From Bdellovibrio sp. ArHS (lineage in GTDB: Bacteria > Bdellovibrionota > Bdellovibrionia > Bdellovibrionales > Bdellovibrionaceae): a stretch of DNA of 64,000 bases. Both the position numbers and the translations under genes were made by a program. Positions within the stretch are counted from its first letter, which is position 1. Each line of letters begins with the position of its first letter. Under the pieces are notes generated by a model. The model worked only from the letters and a program-made list of their open reading frames with translations. It made no database searches and was not told where the DNA came from. This document shows positions 18,562 to 27,501 of this stretch, piece by piece. The stretch lies in assembly GCF_000786105.1 (NCBI RefSeq), contig NZ_JTEV01000019.1:62001-126000 (forward strand). The letters run 5' to 3'.

Positions 18562-19440
18562 CTAATTTCCTTTGTTATCCGCTTTCTCTGGCTGAGCTTT
18601 AATAATAATCCCTTGCCCCTGGGGAACTCCCATCTGTTTCGACGGTGCTGGAGCATTGGCCTCGGCTTCTTTCAATTTCAGAGATCTATAAACAACATTA
18701 GCCTGACCCGCAGGTATGTTGCCAAATAAAGTTTTCAACAACGTGGCGCTGTAGGGGAGATTCGCGGTTGCTTCCGAAGGATTTGCGACAAGCTCTGTAG
18801 TGATGCCTTGTCCCATGGCGTTTGTCCCTAAAACTTCTCCACGATCGTTGACGTAGCTTAAAAACTTCATGTCTTTGAAGGTATTTAAAATTTTGAATAC
18901 TTTAAATCCATTGTAGGTTTCTTCTTTTCCGACCAAAGCCTGTCCCTTGGTGATGGCTCCGTCTTCTTCGGCAATGGCCTGATATTCATAGTTGGTTTCT
19001 GACTTTAGGCCTTCTTTACTTTTCAGCATAAGGTAAACCAAGAAGGTCGAAAGAAAGGTCCCCTTAGGGATTTTCTTTTCTAATCGTTGCGTTTTCCCCC
19101 CGGAAATGATGACGCCGCTAAGAGTTCCATTCTTAAACTTAGCATCGATCGTTTTGCTCTCTTTGCCAGCCAGATTTGTGTATTCATAAGAAAGAGGACC
19201 GAGTTCTGCATCCGCGATGGCTTTTAGGCTTTCCGTTACTTCCGTTGGGCCTTTGCCGGTTTTTAAAAAATAGGTTGAAATAAAGTGCTTCTTCTTAGCG
19301 TCGAACTCATAGCGACTGATCACATAGCCAATGTGCTGATCGTTCGAAAGGATTTTTGAATACCCTTCAAATAGAATTTCTGCCTTGGCTGCTAGCGATA
19401 AAAAAGACACGCAGACTGCGAGGAGAATGGATTGGACCAT
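18562..19440 (-). CDS. Secreted protein of unknown function upstream of nagZ
   Basis: A 292-residue exported protein. The ATG at 19440, with GGAGGA eight bases upstream, gives a signal peptide ending AAKAE. The mature part looks beta-rich and resembles proteins with repeated strands that bind lipids or sugars (FEGYSKILSNDQHIGYVISR, YEYTNLAGKE), but I cannot assign a family. The C-terminal 30 residues are a polar, low-complexity tail. It is three bases upstream of nagZ and almost surely cotranscribed, which hints at a role linked to cell-wall turnover; that is inference only. Confidence 0.7.
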   Translation of the reverse strand: MVQSILLAVCVSFLSLAAKAEILFEGYSKILSNDQHIGYVISRYEFDAKKKHFISTYFLKTGKGPTEVTESLKAIADAELGPLSYEYTNLAGKESKTIDAKFKNGTLSGVIISGGKTQRLEKKIPKGTFLSTFLVYLMLKSKEGLKSETNYEYQAIAEEDGAITKGQALVGKEETYNGFKVFKILNTFKDMKFLSYVNDRGEVLGTNAMGQGITTELVANPSEATANLPYSATLLKTLFGNIPAGQANVVYRSLKLKEAEANAPAPSKQMGVPQGQGIIIKAQPEKADNKGN

Positions 19441-19560
19441 CGTCGAGTTCCTCCGTTGAACTATGTCCAAAAGTCTGTCATCTCACTATAGAACAAGTCA
19501 AAGTTTTAGAGGTCGAGTTATTGCTTCGTGAGACAGACTAAGAGACAATGTGTAAACACA

Positions 19561-21789
19561 ATGTTAAACAGACGAAGCACCTTCAATCAGAACTTAAAAA
19601 ATCGCAAAGGCCAGGTCGCCCTTTTCGTGGCTTTGATTTTTCAAATTCTGTTTCTATTCTTTGCGATGGTAATCAACGTCGGTCTTCTGGTTCATCATAA
19701 AATCAATCTGCAAAACTCTGTGGATCTTGCGGCTTATTACGCCGCCTCAAAACAAGCAGAGAACATGAACGCCATCGCCCACATGAATTATCAGATTCGT
19801 CAAAGCTGGAAACTGCTGGCGTGGCGCTATCGCATGTTAGGAAGTGCGGGGGAGTGGTACGAACATCCCTATGACAAGACAACAAGACAGCTGCGCCCGA
19901 ATCTGCTTGAAGACGTTGTGAATACATCGAATTCTATCGCCCGGGACTATCAAATAGCGCCGCCGTTTTGTATTACTTATATCCCGTTTAAGCCGATGCC
20001 ACCCGGAGAAAATACCTGCCGTAATATGGCCTCTCTGAAGGCCACGCGTCTTTGGAATGCTCCTGGCGTCATTGCATTTCACCAGGCCTTCTCGAAACAA
20101 ATTGATAAAACCAGTAATGTCCTAAAGAACAACGCAATTCAACGTTGCATGTATTTTGGTTCCTATAACTATCTGATGCTTGCGAAGTTTGTAGTTGGTT
20201 TCAATTTAGATCAAAACAATCGCATGGAAGCCATTAAACATCTTTCGCGCGCGACCAGTGGTACGAAATCTGACTTTTACGATATCGATGGGCAAAGTGT
20301 TAAGACTGGTGTTGAAAAAACGTTGGCTAATAATCTAACGGCGGCCAATCGTGCAACGGTTAAAATGGATATGTTCAACTCTTTAGGGGCAGATGGTTGT
20401 AACGCCGAAGGTTTGAATCAAGGAGCCCCAGCGAAATGGCTGACGCCTGTGCGTATTTATCCGGGCTTTAGATACATCGATACCATGTGCGGTGTTAACA
20501 ACGAAATTAAGATTATTCCTAAGGAACACTCCAACAACCCAGAAAGCTTTCCTTACCATAAAGCGAACACGGAAATGAGTTCGTCCATCGATAAAATGGC
20601 GGAGTGGATTGGGTATCGCGATAATCTTAATGACAACTTCAACTTTTCTATCGGTGTCGAAAAGAATCCGTGGTGCATGGCTTACACGGGGGTGTCAGCG
20701 ACCACACAACCAAAAATTCCATTTTCTCCTTTGGGTGCCATAACCCTAAAGGCCCGTGCATTTTACAAACCTTTCGGGGGAAGAATTGGGCCGTGGTACT
20801 ATAAAAACTGGAATCGTGGTTCAAATTGGTCTGAGGGAAACCCGAACGATAAGACGGATCCCAATATGGCTCCGCGTGTGACGGACACGGCAGCTCTTTC
20901 TACAATTAGTGAAAGTGCTGAAGGGACAGAGACTCGGGCCGCAAATTTCAGTCGTTTTGTAGGCGATAAATTTGGTTTGAAGACTTATAAGATGTTGGGT
21001 TATTACGGGAAAGCGATTTATGAATTAGATTCAGGCTGGAGAAACGGAACTGCTCCGAATGATTCTTCGAGTTCCAATTCGGTCTATGACGGTGTTGATG
21101 CACCCAACTTTGCTCACTGGGATGATCTGCCATTCGACTTTATCAATAAAGGCGGATCCGGTGATGTCATGGCGTTTGATCGTGTGAATAATCGTCCATC
21201 GCCGATGAGAATTTTGGAAACGGCAGCCATTCTGCCTGATACTTTCGATGCGGCTTACTATTCCATCGATCCGGACTACTACCATAACTATTATACCCGA
21301 TTGCGAGATGGCTTCTTTGCTGGTCCGGGGACTGCATTTAGTAGTACTCAAGATTTGCGCCCTGATCTTGGCTACCGTCGTGGCTATGTGCAAGGTGCAT
21401 ACGATTATGAAAAATTCAGTATCAAGGATCAATTTAAAGTGATTAATGATCCCGGTGATATGGTGAATACAAAGGGATTGGTCAAAGATCAATTTACATT
21501 CACGCTCAGCGATTGGAAGCATGTTTTAACTTCGTGGGCGCCGATAGGTTTGAATAATTACGCTCTGGATACCAATAAGTTTGGTAAATGTACTGATTTG
21601 CCCAAAGGGGCTGACAACAACGCGCCAAATCCTCCCGCCCCCGGAAATTGTGTTATGGGCGGAACCACGGGATACGCGGTAAAAATGGTATCTTCGGATT
21701 ATTTGCGTTCTGCTGATTTAAAGCTTGGCGGAGAATCAGCGGGCTCGGGCCCTTTGAAGAATCCCCCGCCGCCTGACGATGAATTCTAA
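19561..21789 (+). CDS. TadG/TadE-like membrane-anchored surface protein
   Basis: A 742-residue protein. Close to the N-terminus it has the TadE/TadG-like layout: RKGQVALFVALIFQILFLFF, a single membrane helix continuing to VINVGLLVHHK, then KINLQNSVDLAAYYAASK, as in the minor pilins of tight-adherence (Flp) pili. The remaining 680 residues are a large extracytoplasmic domain rich in Asn, Gly, Tyr and aromatic residues, of no family I recognise. ATG at 19561 is chosen because the helix then starts soon after a basic segment; a GTG at 19528 is also possible, and neither has a strong ribosome-binding site. No TadA ATPase, TadB/C or prepilin peptidase is adjacent. Likely first gene of a three-gene operon. 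Confidence 0.75.
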   Translation: MLNRRSTFNQNLKNRKGQVALFVALIFQILFLFFAMVINVGLLVHHKINLQNSVDLAAYYAASKQAENMNAIAHMNYQIRQSWKLLAWRYRMLGSAGEWYEHPYDKTTRQLRPNLLEDVVNTSNSIARDYQIAPPFCITYIPFKPMPPGENTCRNMASLKATRLWNAPGVIAFHQAFSKQIDKTSNVLKNNAIQRCMYFGSYNYLMLAKFVVGFNLDQNNRMEAIKHLSRATSGTKSDFYDIDGQSVKTGVEKTLANNLTAANRATVKMDMFNSLGADGCNAEGLNQGAPAKWLTPVRIYPGFRYIDTMCGVNNEIKIIPKEHSNNPESFPYHKANTEMSSSIDKMAEWIGYRDNLNDNFNFSIGVEKNPWCMAYTGVSATTQPKIPFSPLGAITLKARAFYKPFGGRIGPWYYKNWNRGSNWSEGNPNDKTDPNMAPRVTDTAALSTISESAEGTETRAANFSRFVGDKFGLKTYKMLGYYGKAIYELDSGWRNGTAPNDSSSSNSVYDGVDAPNFAHWDDLPFDFINKGGSGDVMAFDRVNNRPSPMRILETAAILPDTFDAAYYSIDPDYYHNYYTRLRDGFFAGPGTAFSSTQDLRPDLGYRRGYVQGAYDYEKFSIKDQFKVINDPGDMVNTKGLVKDQFTFTLSDWKHVLTSWAPIGLNNYALDTNKFGKCTDLPKGADNNAPNPPAPGNCVMGGTTGYAVKMVSSDYLRSADLKLGGESAGSGPLKNPPPPDDEF

Positions 21790-21882
21790 TTATTTCCGCT
21801 TAGAGCGTCTCATTTTGCAACACCAAGAAATTATTTAAGATCAATAGACCTTTGTCCGAAAAGTGAGACATAGGGGAATCTC

Positions 21883-23424
21883 ATGAAAAGTCTATTCATT
21901 GTACTTTTATTATTGGGCTCGATGAGTCTCTATACTCCTCATGCATTTGCTCAAAGTGGCGGGGCCAGTGCTCCAGCAGCCGGCGGTGGGGGAGGAGCTG
22001 GTGGTGGTGATTATTGTGCAGACACCGATGATGATAAGGCTAATGCCGCGGCACCAGGTACCGGACTGACCAACGGTGCAAGTGGAACGAATCCTGGGAA
22101 GGATGAAGCAGGAAAAGGGAAAATCGAAAGTTGCAACAAAATTAAATCCCTTATGGAAGGTATCTCTACCAACATTCAAACCTACAAACAAAAAGGAATG
22201 GTCAACGATCAGTTTGAAAAGATTAGAGAAGGCTTTGAGCAATATGCTGGTTGGCGACAATCTTGCTTAAGCAACCATTCTCGTGCCTCGACGGTCTGTC
22301 TGGAAGACTGGAGCCCCGATCTTGCTTCAACAGCTTCTAATATCAATATCCTTCTTTCTACTTTAGGAGGCATGGCGGTTAATGATTCATGTAGTGGCTT
22401 TGCAAAAGCCATGGACCTCGCAAAAGCGGGTTTGACAGCATATACGTCTGCCTGTGGTGTCATGAAGGCGGGCTGCGGGGTTTCTTGCGTAAAAGCTCGG
22501 TCGGGCTTGGAATCAATGCAAAAGTTTGCTGCGGCAGCGGCAAAGTCCACGCAGTGTGCGCCTTTGACAGGCCCGGATATGACTGCATGTGCTGAGGCGA
22601 AAGAAGCCTATGCGAAGGACCTTCAAAGAGTTGTCGATTATACCAAAGAAGAACAAGATAAGGCCGATAAGAAGTCCATATCGGGAAAAGTGAGTTTGTG
22701 CACGGGTAAATACGCTCAGCTTCTGGCTTCTGCCGGCACGGGAATTATGTCTTTGGCAAATTCAATGAAGCAAGGTCAAAAATGTGACGAAGATACTAGT
22801 GGTAGCTCGACCCCCACGACGACAGCTTCGACCGAAGAAAAATGTAAAGACTCCGCAAATGCGAATTTGCCAGAATGTATTTGTTTGGCAAATCCAAGAA
22901 CTCCAGGTTGTGCTAACAGTTATGAAAAGCCGGGTGAAAGTTCTACAATTTCGGGATTATCAACAGGATCAACTGATAAAACAAACGTAACAGGCGATCG
23001 CAGTGTTGCCGGTCTTGGCGGGGGCGGTATTCCTGGCCTTGATTCACCGACGGGCGGCAGCAGTGGTGGTGACAGTGGTTTGCCGGGCGCTCCTTCCGGC
23101 GGCAGCGCTGGTTTAGGCGGCGGTGGCGGCTTGAATAGTAGTGGTGGCGATAAACCGTCTGAAGCATCAGCAAAAGGCTTAGATACAAATATCCTTGGTG
23201 GTGCTGGCGGTGGCGGCGGCGGGGGGGGCTTCGGTAGTTTCGGTGGAGGTAGTGGTGATAAATATCGCGCTTATCTTCCCGGCGGAGCCAAAGATCCAAG
23301 TAAAGGTCTTGCGGGTCAGCAACAGGCTTGGAAAAACGAAGTGACCGGCCAAGGTGGCAAATCCAACTGGGAAAAAATTAAAGAACGCTACCGTGATAAT
23401 AAAAATACGTTGTTGAATAACTAG
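21883..23424 (+). CDS. Secreted Cys-rich protein with Gly-rich C-terminal half
   Basis: A 513-residue exported protein of unknown function. A signal peptide ends near HAFAQ; a short Gly/Ala linker (SGGASAPAAGGGGGAGGG) follows. Residues about 70-280 are helical with many cysteines in pairs (CNKIKSL, SCLSNHS, CLEDW, CSGF, ACGVMKAGCGVSC). A CxCxxxxxxxxxC unit (ECICLANPRTPGC) precedes a Gly/Ser-rich stretch of about 150 residues containing a coding G8 run. The C-terminus is basic and polar. Second gene of the TadG-like operon, 93 bases downstream of it, and nine bases before the third gene. Confidence 0.72.
   Translation: MKSLFIVLLLLGSMSLYTPHAFAQSGGASAPAAGGGGGAGGGDYCADTDDDKANAAAPGTGLTNGASGTNPGKDEAGKGKIESCNKIKSLMEGISTNIQTYKQKGMVNDQFEKIREGFEQYAGWRQSCLSNHSRASTVCLEDWSPDLASTASNINILLSTLGGMAVNDSCSGFAKAMDLAKAGLTAYTSACGVMKAGCGVSCVKARSGLESMQKFAAAAAKSTQCAPLTGPDMTACAEAKEAYAKDLQRVVDYTKEEQDKADKKSISGKVSLCTGKYAQLLASAGTGIMSLANSMKQGQKCDEDTSGSSTPTTTASTEEKCKDSANANLPECICLANPRTPGCANSYEKPGESSTISGLSTGSTDKTNVTGDRSVAGLGGGGIPGLDSPTGGSSGGDSGLPGAPSGGSAGLGGGGGLNSSGGDKPSEASAKGLDTNILGGAGGGGGGGGFGSFGGGSGDKYRAYLPGGAKDPSKGLAGQQQAWKNEVTGQGGKSNWEKIKERYRDNKNTLLNN
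23221..23228 (+). repeat. Homopolymeric G8 tract in coding sequence
   Basis: Eight consecutive G bases follow a GGC repeat inside the Gly-rich part of the 21883 gene. Such tracts can slip during replication and switch the frame; in this copy the frame is open. Confidence 0.8.
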
Positions 23425-23432
23425 GGGGCACA

Positions 23433-24461
23433 GTGACGAACACTTTTATCAAATACATTTGTGCATTAAGTTTGGCGTGCCCTTCTGTTGTATTGGCTGA
23501 GGCGACGACGGTGACGGCACCCGATGCGACACACAAGGCTCCGGGCACGGGTTCTGGCGCATCTAAGGGTATTGAGACTACAGGTGGTGGTCAGCCTTCC
23601 GTAAATGACTCTGCTGATAAAACCAATGATTCCAATAGTGATGGTAAAACAATGTCATTTTTGACGGGCGGTATGTTTATTGCGATGGGTACGAATGACA
23701 TTTCAACGGGAACAGCACCTTGCGGAACTCCGGCTGGATGTAATGTGCCCTTGATTGCCAAAGGCGTTTTCGAAGTTATGCTTGGAATGTTGTCAATGAA
23801 ACAGGGGGGCGCTCACGGTAAAACAGCCGGGATGGCAAACATCACGGGCCTCGATACAGATGGTTTGGGAAGTTTGAATACAGACAATACCACCTATGAC
23901 CCCAATGACCTGGGTGCCGCCGCAAAAGATCCTTACGCTGCTGCGGCCGCGAAGAATCTAAAGAAGCTTGAGAATATGGGCGTGATTAACGCGAAGGCTG
24001 GAACTGCTAAAGTGGGTGACAAAACCTATAAACTTTCAGACTTCGCCTCTAAGGAGTCGATGGCGGCAGCAGGAATTCCTTCGGGTGCCGTGGATGGTTT
24101 GATGTCTCTTGCGGGAGCTATTGAGAAAAAAGCGGCTGAAAAAATGGAAAAGTTGAAACTAGGAGCCAAGACTGCGGCCAACGGATTTGATGAAGGTGGC
24201 GGTAGTGGTGTCTCTGGCTCTGGACCATCAGGATATTCTGATGACAGCACAGATGGCTCAGGTGCTTATGCCGGAGCTGGCGGTGGTCGCGGCGCTCTTG
24301 ATCGCGATCCTTCAAGTCTTGCGGGTATGCAGAAGAACTACAATGGCGAGCCGATCGGTGTTGCCGCTGACAGTATATTTTTAATGATGACTCGAAGATA
24401 CAAAGTAAAAGAAAGCCAAGAGTCCTTCTTTACCGACGCAGAACTTGCATTGCAAAAGTAA
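23433..24461 (+). CDS. Secreted protein of the TadG-like operon, Ala/Gly-rich
   Basis: A 342-residue exported protein of unknown function, starting with GTG at 23433 behind a GGGGG site. A signal peptide ends near VVLAEA. Residues 40-70 are polar linker. A hydrophobic segment around residues 75-130 (FLTGGMFIAMGTNDISTG, GVFEVMLGMLSMKQGG) contains the cysteine pair CGTPAGC and could be a membrane-associated hairpin. The rest is Ala/Gly-rich with a Ser/Gly-rich tract, and the C-terminus (SIFLMMTRRYKVKE) is amphipathic. Third gene of the operon, nine bases after the previous stop, followed by a terminator at 24484. Confidence 0.7.
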   Translation: MTNTFIKYICALSLACPSVVLAEATTVTAPDATHKAPGTGSGASKGIETTGGGQPSVNDSADKTNDSNSDGKTMSFLTGGMFIAMGTNDISTGTAPCGTPAGCNVPLIAKGVFEVMLGMLSMKQGGAHGKTAGMANITGLDTDGLGSLNTDNTTYDPNDLGAAAKDPYAAAAAKNLKKLENMGVINAKAGTAKVGDKTYKLSDFASKESMAAAGIPSGAVDGLMSLAGAIEKKAAEKMEKLKLGAKTAANGFDEGGGSGVSGSGPSGYSDDSTDGSGAYAGAGGGRGALDRDPSSLAGMQKNYNGEPIGVAADSIFLMMTRRYKVKESQESFFTDAELALQK

Positions 24462-24483
24462 CAGAAAAATAAATGTCACGAGG

Positions 24484-24512
24484 AAAACGGTGTTGGTTCA
24501 ACACCGTTTTTT
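24484..24512. terminator. Bidirectional terminator between convergent genes
   Basis: AAAACGGTGTT and AACACCGTTTT arms form a perfect 11-base stem with a five-base loop, followed by T runs on both strands. It lies between the 23433 gene and the MurU-like gene and can end both transcripts. Confidence 0.88.
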
Positions 24513-24515
24513 ATT

Positions 24516-25520
24516 TTATACGTCTTCCAGAAAGAACGTGTTACTAGCTTTGGTGCCTGCGCTGACCTGAACGCCATCGCCGACAATTACATTTTCAAGA
24601 TGACAACCAGAGGCCACAGAGCTGCCGGAGCCGATACAAAAAAATCCCTCGATATGCGAAGATATATCGATCTTGGCCCCATCCGAAATCATGCGCTGTC
24701 CACCAAACTCAAGCGTGATATGCACGGGCTTTGGCGCATACTCTTGAATATTCGCCGTTAAAGCGCGCTTTTGAAAAGAATCTTCAGTAGAGGCTAGATA
24801 AGAAAAGCACTTTTTGCTGGCCTCTAAAAAATCACCGGGATTGCCTGTTTCAAACCAGCTGCACTGAAATGGAAATGCCTTTACCGTAAACCCTTTTTGA
24901 ATCGCGACAGTCAAAGCATCATACAAAATATTAGATTCGCCTGCCAACGGAATGAAAGAAAAGACTTCTTCAGACAAAATTTGCACACCAACAAAATGCC
25001 AAGCTTTTGCACTTCCGGGAATGGGTTGTTTGCCAAATCCCAGAACATTGTTCTGGGCATCCGTCCACACACCGCCGAACTGACTTCCGACACCGGGGTG
25101 ATCCATCACCAGCAAAGTGCCCAAGGCCTTGGTCTGCGAATGAAGATCGATAGCTTTCGCCAAGACGGAAGGATCCTGCGGAAGAATGACTTCATCCGCG
25201 TTCATCATAATGAAGTCACCGCCGTTTTGAAAATGTGCTCGAGCCTGTCCCAGCCCGCCACCACTTCCCAAAATAGCACCTGTTTCATTCGAGAAATGTA
25301 GGCTTTCGGCTTTGTGAGGAAGTCTGTGGAAAAGTTCGTGGATTTTCTTTGGTAAGTGAAAGGTGTTGACCACCAATTTTTCGATTTTAATTTCTCGTAA
25401 AAAGCCTAAAGCATGTGCGGCCAGGGGGATTGTTAAAAAAGGGATCGCAGGTTTAGGTAACACTGTTGTGTAGGGGCGAAGACGGGTGCCTTCGCCCGCA
25501 GCAAGCAACATCACATTCAT
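24516..25520 (-). CDS. MurU-like nucleotidyltransferase (MurNAc-1-phosphate uridylyltransferase)
   Basis: A 334-residue sugar-1-phosphate nucleotidyltransferase. The N-terminus has MLLAAGEGTRLRPYTTVLPK, the nucleotide-binding signature, with the metal-binding Asp in FIMMNADEVILP. In Pseudomonas, MurU converts MurNAc-1-phosphate to UDP-MurNAc and is made together with AmgK. Here it overlaps the AmgK-like gene by four bases (ATGA), which is the main reason for the MurU call rather than mannose-1-phosphate guanylyltransferase. It is about 110 residues longer than MurU of Pseudomonas, with a C-terminal left-handed-helix-like tail (FFCIGSGSSVASGCHLENVI). Catalytic substrate is inferred from context. 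Confidence 0.72.
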   Translation of the reverse strand: MNVMLLAAGEGTRLRPYTTVLPKPAIPFLTIPLAAHALGFLREIKIEKLVVNTFHLPKKIHELFHRLPHKAESLHFSNETGAILGSGGGLGQARAHFQNGGDFIMMNADEVILPQDPSVLAKAIDLHSQTKALGTLLVMDHPGVGSQFGGVWTDAQNNVLGFGKQPIPGSAKAWHFVGVQILSEEVFSFIPLAGESNILYDALTVAIQKGFTVKAFPFQCSWFETGNPGDFLEASKKCFSYLASTEDSFQKRALTANIQEYAPKPVHITLEFGGQRMISDGAKIDISSHIEGFFCIGSGSSVASGCHLENVIVGDGVQVSAGTKASNTFFLEDV

Positions 25521-26536
25521 AGTGATTCGTACTTTCTTTCAAGGGCACCGGAGTCGATCAGGACATCCGCAAAAGTTTTGTATTCAGGGAACTCGTTAAT
25601 AGCCTTCATAACACGTCGAAGTGTTCCCGACAGATACTTCAGATAACGGCGGTCTTGACGCAAGTGAAAGAAACTTGCGAAGCTGCCACAGGCCTTGAAG
25701 CAACGCTGAATGGATTGCAGTTCGTAAATACGGTCGAAGTGTTCTCTAGAAAAATCTTTGGGCAGGTACTGTTTGGATTTTTCCAAATAATATTCCAAAA
25801 GTTTATTGGCCATATCGTCGGTCATGTCTACGTAGGAATCCCGCATCAGACTGACGAGGTCGTACTGAATGGGACCCAAGCGCGCATCTTGGAAATCAAT
25901 AACGCTCATCTGATCAAGTTTGATCATGAGGTTTCGCGAATGATAATCTCGGTGGGCGATACGTTTGGGCTCTTTATCCAAACGTGTGCAAACATCTAAG
26001 AATATATCGCCGATCTCTTTCTGTAGCTTTTCATTAAATTGAAATTTGAGAACGCCGTGAATCAGGTTGTCTTTTCCATAATTCATTTCCCACAGAAACT
26101 TTTCGGTATTGAATTCGATTTTGAAAGCGGTGCAGTCTGATTTGTTCAAAGTAGCGGGATGGTGAATTTTCACAACCTCGTCTATCGCCATCTGATAGAA
26201 ATCCATCGCCGCTTCCTGATTTTGGCTTTCCCAGAATTTTCTTTCTAAGGTCAGATCACCAAGATCTTCAAGCAGAACCAGGCCCTCTTCCGGTGACATC
26301 GCAATGACTTCAGGAACGTGTACGCCGTTTTTTGCAAAATGATTAAGAACGCTTAAAAAAGGATAGTTGTCAGGTTGAAAGGGTTCCCATCGCATCAACA
26401 CCCATGACTGATGATCCAAGACCACTCGATAATAACGGCGGTTTGAAGCGTCGCCAGCCAAGGAAAAGACTTTATAAGAGTCGCTTTTCAGCGAGCGCGA
26501 AAGAAATGGGATTAAATATTCATCATGAGTGACCAT
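25517..26536 (-). CDS. AmgK-like sugar kinase (aminoglycoside phosphotransferase fold)
   Basis: A 339-residue kinase of the aminoglycoside phosphotransferase fold. Conserved features are SLAGDASNRRYYRV (nucleotide loop), LVLLEDLGDLTLER, the catalytic loop HRDYHSRNLMI and metal-binding VIDFQDARLGPIQYDLVSL. This set, especially DYHSRNLM with FQDA and GPIxYDLVSL, matches AmgK, the N-acetylmuramate/GlcNAc anomeric kinase of the Pseudomonas recycling route. It overlaps the MurU-like gene by four bases. Start uncertain: ATG at 26536 is chosen, but an upstream GTG at 26557 is also in frame. Role in MurNAc salvage is inferred from family and pairing. Confidence 0.8.
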   Translation of the reverse strand: MVTHDEYLIPFLSRSLKSDSYKVFSLAGDASNRRYYRVVLDHQSWVLMRWEPFQPDNYPFLSVLNHFAKNGVHVPEVIAMSPEEGLVLLEDLGDLTLERKFWESQNQEAAMDFYQMAIDEVVKIHHPATLNKSDCTAFKIEFNTEKFLWEMNYGKDNLIHGVLKFQFNEKLQKEIGDIFLDVCTRLDKEPKRIAHRDYHSRNLMIKLDQMSVIDFQDARLGPIQYDLVSLMRDSYVDMTDDMANKLLEYYLEKSKQYLPKDFSREHFDRIYELQSIQRCFKACGSFASFFHLRQDRRYLKYLSGTLRRVMKAINEFPEYKTFADVLIDSGALERKYESL

Positions 26537-26583
26537 AAGAAAAATTCTCACAGACACTCAGATGATTATCAAGGAATAAACTT

Positions 26584-27453
26584 TTAGGCGTCGATCTGGG
26601 AGTCTCTCATAAAAAAGAGCTCCAGGACCTCCTTAAGGCCTTGAGTTGTCAAGGGTGCGCGATCTACCTCAAAGCAATTTACGGAAAGTTCATCGATGAG
26701 GTTCGAGGCCAAATCAGAACGGGTCAATTCATCCAAAGAGACCGAAGAACTTGTGATTATCAAAGGCTCTTCAGACGTGCGCTCTTCTGCAATATAGTCC
26801 ATCAAAAGCTCTTGTTCCGAAGTATTCAGCTTTTCCACGTTCTCTACGAAAATTGTCATAGCGCCCATCTTGGCGATATCCTGCTCTGAATGAAGTTGTC
26901 CCTTAATGTCATCAAAGGGAACAAAAGCCCAACGGCCGGTGATTTCATGTAACTGCAAGGCTACTTTCTTATTAGTATTTTCGGAACGTCCTTCCAGATG
27001 AATTAAATGAGAGATCAATTCCGGAGCCAGACCTTCGTTTAGATCCAGATCGGGCTCGCTCAGTATTTCATCAATAGAAAGTAGCGGCTCATCGCCAAAC
27101 AAGGCCACATTATCCAAAGTCAGATTGGCCTTACTGAGCTCCAGAAGGTTTGATTCCTTTTGGTCGAGATACCATTTGTACATGGCAGGCTCTAGCACCA
27201 TGCGAACCAGTTGAGCCACCCCTTGGCGTTTTTCGCTATTGAGATCATCTGCGGACGGGACGACCGCTGTTCCTAAAACAGCGCCGTTCACCCGAATTGG
27301 GATGTGAAGATCACGCCCTCGCGTGAACATATCCTCGGTCCCCAGTTCTGCCAGATCCATCAGTTGACGAATCTGTAAACCCTTCCCATAGCGGCTTGCT
27401 AGAATTTGCTTCAATCGATTTACGAAAGAGCTATCCAATGTTGAGTTCTGCAT
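26584..27453 (-). CDS. Degenerate sigma-54 activator-like protein
   Basis: A 289-residue cytoplasmic protein. The N-terminal part (about residues 8-110) looks like a GAF-type sensory domain. The C-terminal half resembles the last part of a sigma-54 AAA+ domain: AMTIFVENVEKLNTSEQELL aligns by position with the Walker B region of activators, and PLIITSSSVSLDELTRSDL with the sensor I region, ending before an HTH. It has no Walker A, no GAFTGA loop and no DNA-binding domain, so it cannot be a working activator. It lies next to an intact sigma-54 activator gene; it may be a regulator of it. ATG at 27453 has AAGGGGA at eight bases; a GTG at 27459 is possible. Confidence 0.6.
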   Translation of the reverse strand: MQNSTLDSSFVNRLKQILASRYGKGLQIRQLMDLAELGTEDMFTRGRDLHIPIRVNGAVLGTAVVPSADDLNSEKRQGVAQLVRMVLEPAMYKWYLDQKESNLLELSKANLTLDNVALFGDEPLLSIDEILSEPDLDLNEGLAPELISHLIHLEGRSENTNKKVALQLHEITGRWAFVPFDDIKGQLHSEQDIAKMGAMTIFVENVEKLNTSEQELLMDYIAEERTSEEPLIITSSSVSLDELTRSDLASNLIDELSVNCFEVDRAPLTTQGLKEVLELFFMRDSQIDA

Positions 27454-27485
27454 ACCCACGTCCCCTTACACTCAAACCTCTTCAT

Positions 27486-27501
27486 TACAAGACTGATGCC
27501 A
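27486..27501 (-). promoter_or_regulatory. Possible sigma-54 promoter
   Basis: On the minus strand TGGCATCAGTCTTGTA lies about 33 bases before the 26584 gene start. The GG and the following G are ten bases apart as in sigma-54 promoters (TGGCAC-N5-TTGC), but the last C of the -12 element is T here. Neighbouring gene content (sigma-54 activator) supports it. Weak evidence. Confidence 0.3.

Noticed and set aside
19561-24461. A complete Tad pilus locus
   Set aside because: No TadA ATPase, TadB/TadC platform, secretin or prepilin peptidase in the window; only the TadG-like N-terminus is seen.
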